Positions 16,336 through 22,247 of a DNA stretch of 64,000 bases are shown here, piece by piece (positions within the stretch are counted from its first letter, which is position 1; each line of letters starts with the position of its first letter). The position numbers and the translations under genes are program-made. The notes beneath the pieces were generated by a model that was not told the DNA's origin, made no database searches, and saw only the letters and a list, made by a program, of their open reading frames with translations. This stretch comes from an uncultured Collinsella sp. (GTDB taxonomy: Bacteria; Actinomycetota; Coriobacteriia; Coriobacteriales; Coriobacteriaceae): positions 31,816-95,815 of the forward strand of contig CABSYW010000001.1 of NCBI GenBank assembly GCA_902482035.1, written 5' to 3'.

Positions 16336-16971
16336 ATGACTGCACGCCTCATCGTTATGGATATCGACTCCACGCTCATCAACCAGGAGGTCATCGACCT
16401 GTTGGGCGAGGAGGCCGGCGTAGGCGAGCAAGTTGCGCAAATCACCGATCGCGCTATGCGCGGCGAGCTGGACTTTAGGCAAGCGCTCGAGAAGCGCGTG
16501 GGGCTGCTCGCCGGCCTGGACGAGAGCGTGTTCGAGCGCACCTTTGAGCGCGTGACGTTTACCCCCGGCGCGTTGGAGCTTGTGCGCTCGGCACACAGCA
16601 AGGGCTGGAAGGTCGGCGTGGTGAGCGGCGGCTTCCACGAGGCCGCCGACAAGATCGTGGCCGCCGCGGGCATCGACTTCTGCCTGGCTAACCGCCTGGA
16701 GGTCGTGGACGGCAAGCTCACCGGTAAGTTGGCGGCAGACATTGTGACCAAGGAGTCCAAGCTCATCCAGCTGCTGGATTGGGCAGTCGAGTGCGGTGTC
16801 GATATGGCCCATACCGTCGCGATCGGTGACGGCGCCAACGACATCCCCATGATTCAGGCCGCAGGCACGGGCATCGCATTTTGCGCCAAGCCCAAGACGC
16901 GCGAGGCCGCCCCATTTGCCATCGACGAGCGCAACCTGATGCTCGCCATGGACATCATCCTGCGCGACTAG
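16336..16971 (+). CDS. serB: Phosphoserine phosphatase SerB
   Basis: A 211-residue haloacid-dehalogenase-fold phosphatase catalysing the last step of serine synthesis. DIDST (residues 9-13) is the nucleophile motif DxDxT, VVSGGFHEAADKI (~96) is motif II with its serine, and IGDGANDIPMIQAAGTGIAF (~162) is the motif III/IV metal-binding loop, all intact. It lacks the N-terminal ACT or swivel domain of longer SerB forms. The start has GGAAAGG upstream; the frame could run 15 codons further back but with no ribosome site. It stands alone between aspS and the lar genes. A homoserine/phosphoserine dual-function relative is the only likely alternative. Confidence 0.93.
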   Translation: MTARLIVMDIDSTLINQEVIDLLGEEAGVGEQVAQITDRAMRGELDFRQALEKRVGLLAGLDESVFERTFERVTFTPGALELVRSAHSKGWKVGVVSGGFHEAADKIVAAAGIDFCLANRLEVVDGKLTGKLAADIVTKESKLIQLLDWAVECGVDMAHTVAIGDGANDIPMIQAAGTGIAFCAKPKTREAAPFAIDERNLMLAMDIILRD

Positions 16972-16995
16972 TCAGTTTGCCTCACAACTTCATCT

Positions 16996-17043
16996 AATCT
17001 GACATGTCAGATTTCCGAACAATTATGCTCTAATGTTCGGAAA
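16996..17043 (+). promoter_or_regulatory. Two palindromic operators upstream of larB
   Basis: AATCTGACATGTCAGATT is an 18-bp perfect palindrome (16996-17013). It is followed by TTTCCGAACA...TGTTCGGAAA, a 10-bp inverted repeat over 12 bp (17012-17043). Possible -10 hexamers TATGCT and TCTAAT lie in the second spacer, so a bound protein would cover the promoter. The TetR-family regulator encoded at the end of this unit is the natural candidate. Confidence 0.65.
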
Positions 17044-17087
17044 CAACCCTTCGCGTGCTAAACTTTTCTGCGTCGAAGGGAACTTAT

Positions 17088-17870
17088 ATGGACAAACGAG
17101 ATCTTGAGCAATTGCTAAGTGACGTGGCAGACGGAAGCATTATGCCGGCCGATGCCCTCACGCACATCCAGACGGCGCCGACCGCCGACCTGGGCTTTGC
17201 ACAGCTCGATCTTTCGCGCGGGGTGCGCCAGGGAGCCGGCGAGGTTGTCTACGGTGCCGGTAAAACCGCCGAGCAGATTACCGCCATTATCGAAGCGCTG
17301 CGCGATGCCGGCCAGGAGCGCGTCCTGGTCACGCGCCTGGACAGCGAAAAAGCAGCCCGTACCTCGGAGCTCCTCGGCAACGGCATCGACCTGGGATATA
17401 TCCCGAACGCACAGCTCGCCCTCGTGGGCGGCAAGCCCTCCCCTACTGGCAACGGACGCATCGTCGTCGCCTGCGCCGGCACGAGCGACTTGCCCGTCGC
17501 CGAGGAAGCCGCGTTGACGGCCGAATTCTATGGCAACGAGGTCGACCGCCTCTACGACGTGGGTGTTGCCGGCCTGCACCGCCTGCTCGCGCATGCCGAG
17601 GAACTTGCACAGGCGCAGGTGGTCATCGCCATCGCCGGCATGGAGGGCGCGTTGGCGAGCGTTGTCGGCGGCCTGGTGAGCTGTCCGGTCATCGCCGTTC
17701 CCACCAGCGTGGGCTACGGCGCAAGTTTTGGTGGCGTAGCCGCACTGCTCGCCATGCTCAACTCCTGTGCCAGCGGCGTATCGGTCGTCAATATCGACAA
17801 CGGCTTTGGTGCCGCCTACCAGGCAAGTCTTATCAATCATCTGAGCGCCGGCACACCCCGCGCCCGCTAA
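17088..17870 (+). CDS. larB: LarB, pyridinium biscarboxylate synthase for the lactate-racemase cofactor
   Basis: A 260-residue LarB protein. LarB carboxylates and hydrolyses nicotinic acid adenine dinucleotide in the first step of making the nickel-pincer (NPN) cofactor of lactate racemase. The C-terminal ~150 residues are PurE-like: IVVACAGTSDLPVAEEAAL, then AIAGMEGALASVVGGLVSCP and VPTSVGYGASFGGVAALLAM, which are the typical glycine-rich turns. The N-terminal portion (LDLSRGVRQGAGEVVYGAGK) is also characteristic. The start has GAAGGGAAC upstream. It heads larB-larC-tetR and is separated from larC by a 10-bp gap carrying AGGAGC. larE, needed for the sulphur step, is not in this window. Confidence 0.95.
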   Translation: MDKRDLEQLLSDVADGSIMPADALTHIQTAPTADLGFAQLDLSRGVRQGAGEVVYGAGKTAEQITAIIEALRDAGQERVLVTRLDSEKAARTSELLGNGIDLGYIPNAQLALVGGKPSPTGNGRIVVACAGTSDLPVAEEAALTAEFYGNEVDRLYDVGVAGLHRLLAHAEELAQAQVVIAIAGMEGALASVVGGLVSCPVIAVPTSVGYGASFGGVAALLAMLNSCASGVSVVNIDNGFGAAYQASLINHLSAGTPRAR

Positions 17871-17880
17871 GGAGCATTCC

Positions 17881-18792
17881 ATGTCCAATCATCAGCACAC
17901 GCTTATCATCGACGGCACCTCGGGCATCAGCGGCGACATGACTGTCGCGGCCCTGCTCGACCTGGGCGCCAGCGAGGAGCACCTGCGCGAACAGCTCGCT
18001 ACGCTGCCGGTCGACGGCTTTACGATCGCCGTCACGCGTGCAAACAAGCATGGCATCGACGCCTGTGATTTTGACGTCCAGCTTGCAGAGGAGCTCGAGA
18101 ACCACGACCACGATATGGCCTGGCTCTACGGCAACGAAGCAGCTGCCGAGCACACGCACGAGCACGAGCACCACCATCATGAGCACGACGAGCACAGTCA
18201 CTGCCACGAACATGATCATGAGGCCCACGGCCATGACCACGAGGGCCATCATCACGCCCACCACCATCACCACCGTTCTTTGGCGGACGTCACTGCTATC
18301 ATCGACGGCTCGCAGCTAAGCGATGGCGCCAAGCGTCGTGCGCTCGCCATCTTTACCGCGCTCGCCGCCGCCGAGGCAAAGGCCCACGGCAAAACGCCCG
18401 AGACCGTCATGTTCCACGAGGTGGGCGCCGTCGACTCCATCGTTGACATCTGCTCGGTCGCCATCTGCCTCGATGACCTGGGCATCGAGGATATTGTCGT
18501 CGAGTCGCTCTCCGAGGGCCACGGAACCATCCACTGTGCCCACGGCCTTATGCCCATTCCCGTCCCCGCTGTCGTCAACCTGTGCCAGGCGGGCAATATC
18601 GCCCTCATGCCTGCACCAGTCGCTGGCGAGCTCGTGACGCCCACGGGCGCCGCCATCGTCACCGCGCTGCGTACGTCCGACCAACTGCCCTCACGCTACC
18701 ACATCGAAGCCGTCGGCTACGGCGCCGGCAAGCGCCCCTACGAGGGTTGCTCCGGCACGCTCCGCTGTCTGCTCGTTCACGTGGATGCATAG
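17881..18792 (+). CDS. larC: LarC-type nickel insertion protein, LarC1 portion only
   Basis: A 303-residue LarC protein; LarC inserts nickel into the pyridinium dithio cofactor using CTP. The LarC1 part is clear: IIDGTSGISGDMTVAALLDL at the start, MFHEVGAVDSIVDI, HCAHGLMPIPVPAV and GELVTPTGAAIVTAL. A histidine-rich insertion at about residues 76-140 (runs such as HEHHHHEHDEH and HHAHHHHH) could store or hand over nickel. The frame ends right after GYGAGKRPYEGC and LRCLLVHVDA, so the usual C-terminal LarC2 domain (about 120 residues) is missing, and the next frame encodes a TetR protein instead. The stop is two bases before the tetR ATG, suggesting translational coupling. Confidence 0.92.
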   Translation: MSNHQHTLIIDGTSGISGDMTVAALLDLGASEEHLREQLATLPVDGFTIAVTRANKHGIDACDFDVQLAEELENHDHDMAWLYGNEAAAEHTHEHEHHHHEHDEHSHCHEHDHEAHGHDHEGHHHAHHHHHRSLADVTAIIDGSQLSDGAKRRALAIFTALAAAEAKAHGKTPETVMFHEVGAVDSIVDICSVAICLDDLGIEDIVVESLSEGHGTIHCAHGLMPIPVPAVVNLCQAGNIALMPAPVAGELVTPTGAAIVTALRTSDQLPSRYHIEAVGYGAGKRPYEGCSGTLRCLLVHVDA

Positions 18793-18794
18793 CC

Positions 18795-19334
18795 ATGGAT
18801 GCCCGCAAAGAAAAAAGCCGCGCCGCCATCGTTGCGGCGTTCTCCGAGCTGCTACGCGAAGAGGACTACGGCAAGATTACCGTCGGCGACATCATCGCGC
18901 GCGCTCACGTAGGCCGTGCGACATTCTACGGTCTCTTTAAGAGCAAGGACGACCTACTGTCCGAGCTCGTGAGCGACATCTGCACCCACGCCCTCGACGA
19001 CGATGGCACACCGCTCGACGACCCACTCGTGCAGGTCGAGCATATCCTCAACAACCTCTGGGAGCGCCGCCAGGGCGTTCGAGCCCTCGTAGCCGGCGCC
19101 GGCTCACGCGTCTTCGCCGACTGTCTCCGCAAGACCATCATGTCGCGCGCAGCCGAAACCGTCCCCGCCGACCCCGCAGGCCCCGCCGCCACTATGGACC
19201 GAAGCTTCCTACTACACCACATAGCCTCAAGCTTCGTAGGAATGGTCCAATGGTGGGCCTGGCACAACTTCCAAGCAGACAAAGCCGACGTAGCCAAAGA
19301 CTACTTATCAGCCATAAAACCCCTCTTCAACTAA
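18795..19334 (+). CDS. TetR-family transcriptional regulator
   Basis: A 179-residue regulator. The N-terminal helix-turn-helix (residues ~25-45, KITVGDIIARAHVGRATFY) is standard TetR; the C-terminal part is a helical ligand-binding domain with several tryptophans (MVQWWAWHNF). The ATG lies two bases after the larC stop, so it is translated with larC. It probably controls the lar genes in answer to lactate or a related signal, acting at the palindromes at 16996-17043; this is inferred from location. The last ~60 codons use A/C-rich codons unlike the rest, perhaps because the 3' end borders repeat-rich DNA. Confidence 0.88.
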   Translation: MDARKEKSRAAIVAAFSELLREEDYGKITVGDIIARAHVGRATFYGLFKSKDDLLSELVSDICTHALDDDGTPLDDPLVQVEHILNNLWERRQGVRALVAGAGSRVFADCLRKTIMSRAAETVPADPAGPAATMDRSFLLHHIASSFVGMVQWWAWHNFQADKADVAKDYLSAIKPLFN

Positions 19335-19496
19335 GCAAGAACATCATCCCAAAGCATCGCCCCAACCCAGGGCGCCACGCAACCCAAAGTTTCACTCGCG
19401 CTTCACCGCCCTCAACAGCAACAAGCCCCTCCCATCCAAATCCAAATTCAGATTTATATGTTGGGCCGCTTGCTCGAGCGCAGCAAAGACCCCGCA

Positions 19497-19621
19497 GCTG
19501 GCCGCATGGGGTAACTTCCCAGCGCATTCCGCAGGACGCAAAAAGGCTCGCCGCACGAAGTGCGCAGCGAGCCTTTTTGCATGTCCGAGGACGCGCTGGG
19601 AAGTTACCCCATGCGGCCAGC
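19497..19621. repeat. Nested palindrome A (bidirectional terminator with 29-bp outer arms)
   Basis: A perfect 29-bp outer inverted repeat (19497-19525 with 19593-19621) encloses an internal loop with ATTCCGCA on the left and GAGGAC on the right. Next come a 4-bp stem (GGAC/GTCC), a 2-base bulge, and a 14-bp inner hairpin that starts with five As and ends with five Ts and is capped by CGCAC-GAA-GTGCG. The inner hairpin would terminate both tetR (plus) and larD (minus). The same plan recurs at 22098-22224 with different stems and the same loop sequences. The stretch from the tetR stop to here (about 160 bp) shows nothing else. Confidence 0.85.
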
Positions 19622-19642
19622 GGACAACTATGTAGCCTCAGA

Positions 19643-20374
19643 CTAGAACATGCCCAAGAAACCGTGCACAAACAGCGCGGCCAGAGCGGCACCGACAAAC
19701 GGAGCGATGCCAGGAACGAGCAGGCCGTACTTCCAGTTGTTGTCGGCCTTGTTCTTGATCGGCAGCACCTGATAGGCCATGCGAGGACCAAGGTCACGAG
19801 CCTGGTTCATGGCGAAGCCGGTGATACCGCCCATGCCCATGCCAACAGCCCAAACGATCAGACCGACGCAGATGGCGAGCATCAGGACGTTCTCGCCAGC
19901 ACGGTTAGCAGCAGCAAGGATGGCGCTGATGAACACGAAGGTGCAGATAGCCTCGCAGAAGAAGTTGCGGGCATAGTTGGTGCCCTCGGTGGTGGGGTTG
20001 GTCGAGAAGATGTTGCGCTGAGCAATGGGATCGATGACACCATCGGAAGCCTTGAACTCATCGGCATACATAAGCCAAGCGATTACGGCGCCCACAAAGC
20101 CGCCGAGCATATCGGCAATCATGAAGGGGATGCAGCTGCTCCACGGCACCAGGCCTACGATGCACTGGGCAAGCACCATGGCGGGGTTCATGCACACGGC
20201 GCCGCCAAAGACAAACAGGCAAACCGAGATGCCAAAAGACCAGGTGGTGATGGCAAACATGTGGCCGGAGCCCTGATACTTGGTGCCCTTAAGCACGGTA
20301 TCGCAGTGCACGCCCACGCCAAAGATGATCATGAGGGCCGTTGCGCCGAATTCGCAGAGGAGTTTGGTAAGCAT
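19643..20374 (-). CDS. larD: MIP-family channel, probable lactic-acid channel LarD
   Basis: A 243-residue aquaporin/aquaglyceroporin-family channel with six membrane helices and two half-helix loops. The first loop has the normal NPA (FGGAVCMNPAMVLAQ, ~59-73). The second reads GFAMNQARDLGPR, so the usual NPA is NQA, followed by the conserved ARDLGPR. It follows larA on the same strand after about 50 bp, as does larD (a lactic-acid channel) in lactobacilli, so lactate transport is the best guess; glycerol or water transport remains possible. No SecP-type signal is expected. A nested-palindrome terminator follows it. The NQA change would be expected to alter the pore or its gating. Confidence 0.85.
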   Translation of the reverse strand: MLTKLLCEFGATALMIIFGVGVHCDTVLKGTKYQGSGHMFAITTWSFGISVCLFVFGGAVCMNPAMVLAQCIVGLVPWSSCIPFMIADMLGGFVGAVIAWLMYADEFKASDGVIDPIAQRNIFSTNPTTEGTNYARNFFCEAICTFVFISAILAAANRAGENVLMLAICVGLIVWAVGMGMGGITGFAMNQARDLGPRMAYQVLPIKNKADNNWKYGLLVPGIAPFVGAALAALFVHGFLGMF

Positions 20375-20423
20375 AAAACCTTATCTTTCTTGTCGGTTAT
20401 AAACGATTCGTTTAGGCCGCGTA

Positions 20424-21701
20424 CTAGTGCTGTGCGACGACAACGCCCAGGCCATCGGGAATGACGGCCACCTTGGCATCGGCACCCTTCATCTCAAAGG
20501 CGAGCTTGAGCGCCTCATCGAGGCTGTTGACCGGCGTCATGTGCATATCCTTGATCATCTGGTGATCGCACAGGTCGGTGACCATGATCACAGGGTGATG
20601 CGCCAGGATGCGGGCAAAGATCTGGCTCGTCCACTGGTCGGGCAGGGTCTCGTCCTTAGGACGGTCGATGCAGGCACGCTCAAACTCCGCCGGATCGTTG
20701 TCGGCGATGTTGTGATAGAAGCCCTCGCCACCGTGGCCGTCGGCACAACCGGCGATGTCGATGATCACGCCGCCCTCGGGAAGCGTGGCCTCGGCAGAGC
20801 ACATGCCCTTCACGGCCTGATAGATGTTCTGGTCGAGCGGGTAGCCGCCGTTGGTGGTGATGGCGATCTCGCACTCGACGGGCTCAACGCCGGCAAGGCT
20901 CTTCACGAACTCGCAGCCAGCCTCGTGTGCCTTATGGATGTCGCCTGCAAAGGAGCCGATGACCTCGTGCTTGCCGTTGAGCACCACGTTGAGCACAAAG
21001 GCAAGGTGAGCCATCTCGGCAGCGGCAAACATGTCCTCGCTCACGTGGTTGTGGCACAGGTTGCCGGCACGCGAATGGGAATCGTTCACAAACTGACCGT
21101 TGTGGTTGTACATGATGGTCTTGTAGCTGGCGATGCCAGGCAGGACGGACTTGCGGCTACCAGAGAAACCGGCAAAGAAGTGCGGCTCAATAAAGCCCTC
21201 GGCAAGCAGCAGATCGCAATCGGCGGCAATCTTGTTGATGATGCACTCGCCACCAGAAGGCAGGGTGCCAATCTTTTTCATCATGCTGTCGTCGGTCGCG
21301 ACATGCATGACGATCTCCTCGTTAGCGACGATCTCCTCGCCGTACTTGTTAACGAGTTCCTCGTGCGTCGAGGGGCGATGCATGCCGGTCGCGACCAGGA
21401 TGCGCACACGTGCCTCGGGAGCGGCAGCGTGGATGTGATGCAGCAGAATAGGCATCGTCACACGCGAGGGAACGGGACGCGTATGGTCGGAGCTAATGAT
21501 GACGATATCCTTCTTGCCAGCACAAAGCTCCTCGAGCGAAGGCGAGCCATAAGGGTTGGCAAGTGACTCCTCTACCAGCTCTTCCTGAGATTTTGTAGTC
21601 TTAAACTCGTTTTGATGACCTTCCATCACACCCGCGAAGTTCTTATCCTCGAGCTCCAGATGCAACGTTTTGTGGTCAAACGGCAGTTCACATTCAAACA
21701 A
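20424..21701 (-). CDS. larA: Lactate racemase LarA
   Basis: A 426-residue nickel-pincer enzyme interconverting D- and L-lactate. With a TTG start at 21701, all known LarA active-site positions fall on the numbers used for the Lactobacillus enzyme: Asp72, Arg75, His108 (ATGMHRP), His174 (GFIEPHFF), Lys184 (GSRKSVLPG, which holds the cofactor) and His200 (MYNH). This supports both the function and the unusual start. GGAAGAGG lies upstream of the TTG; longer in-frame starts lack a ribosome site and extend into non-coding sequence. The start also gives the family's normal length. larD follows. larB-larC lie on the other strand beyond the shared terminator region, so the locus is two converging units. 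Confidence 0.95.
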   Translation of the reverse strand: MFECELPFDHKTLHLELEDKNFAGVMEGHQNEFKTTKSQEELVEESLANPYGSPSLEELCAGKKDIVIISSDHTRPVPSRVTMPILLHHIHAAAPEARVRILVATGMHRPSTHEELVNKYGEEIVANEEIVMHVATDDSMMKKIGTLPSGGECIINKIAADCDLLLAEGFIEPHFFAGFSGSRKSVLPGIASYKTIMYNHNGQFVNDSHSRAGNLCHNHVSEDMFAAAEMAHLAFVLNVVLNGKHEVIGSFAGDIHKAHEAGCEFVKSLAGVEPVECEIAITTNGGYPLDQNIYQAVKGMCSAEATLPEGGVIIDIAGCADGHGGEGFYHNIADNDPAEFERACIDRPKDETLPDQWTSQIFARILAHHPVIMVTDLCDHQMIKDMHMTPVNSLDEALKLAFEMKGADAKVAVIPDGLGVVVAQH

Positions 21702-21914
21702 TGATGAGCGCCCTCTTCCTTTCAACTGACACACTAGATAAACCGTTGGAAGGATACGCCGCTCACCGAAAAACACCACCGTCCACCGACTCATTAACAC
21801 AACGTTCATATTTGACCCACAACAAAACAACCGCGATCCCAAACGGAACCGCGGCCGCTACAGTCGTAAGTCAAGAAGCGCCAAACGCGCCGCCAGGACA
21901 AACCCCATCCAAAA
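21702..21914. other. Upstream region of larA
   Basis: About 210 bp of AT-richer non-coding DNA that must hold the larA promoter. A partial match to the larB palindrome (CTGACACACTAGAT, 21725-21740 area) could be a weaker copy of the same operator. I see no certain -35/-10 pair. Confidence 0.4.
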
Positions 21915-22096
21915 CGCGCGAAGCGCGCCATTATTCCCCCAGCCAGTAATCCGCCGAAGACCGGACATCGCAGGGGCCGCCGTATGTTTGCTTTCCGGCG
22001 CACTCCGCAGGACGCAAGAAGCCCTCGCCGCACTCCACACTAAGCGCGAAGCGCGCTTTATTCCCTTCAGCCCCAATCCCCGAAGACCGAGGACGA
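21915..22096. repeat. Tandem diverged repeat units between larA and ppc
   Basis: Two segments begin with GCGCGAAGCGCGC, continue with a TTATTCCC-like stretch and end near CGAAGACCG (about 21915-21967 and 22048-22090). The first is followed by a half copy (about 21991-22035) of the left part of the nested palindromes: CACTCCGCA, GGAC, then GCAAGAAGCCCTCGCC. The second is followed by the complete nested palindrome B. So a unit of about 125 bp seems to have been duplicated and one copy has decayed. No gene is visible. Confidence 0.65.
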
Positions 22097-22097
22097 A

Positions 22098-22224
22098 GGG
22101 ACCCGACGGGTTTCCCTCTGAATGCATTCCGCAGCACGAAGCCCCCTTATCCGCAGCTCCGAAGGAGCAGGATAAGGGGGCTTCAAGTGCGAGGACGCAT
22201 TCAGAGGGAAACCCGTCGGGTCCC
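22098..22224. repeat. Nested palindrome B (3' of ppc)
   Basis: A perfect 28-bp outer inverted repeat (22098-22125 with 22197-22224) encloses ATTCCGCA on the left and GAGGAC on the right. Then come a 4-bp stem GCAC/GTGC, a 2-base AA bulge and a 15-bp inner hairpin (GAAGCCCCCTTATCC and complement) capped by GCTCC-GAA-GGAGC. The right end is 24 bp past the ppc stop, so it probably terminates ppc. Compared with copy A, all stems differ but still pair, while the loop sequences are the same. Confidence 0.85.
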
Positions 22225-22247
22225 GGTGAGAGCCACAGGGCTATCGA

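Noticed and set aside
18793..19334. Possible frameshifted LarC2 continuing larC
   Set aside because: The downstream frame begins with a clear TetR helix-turn-helix and its own ATG; it has no LarC2 motifs.
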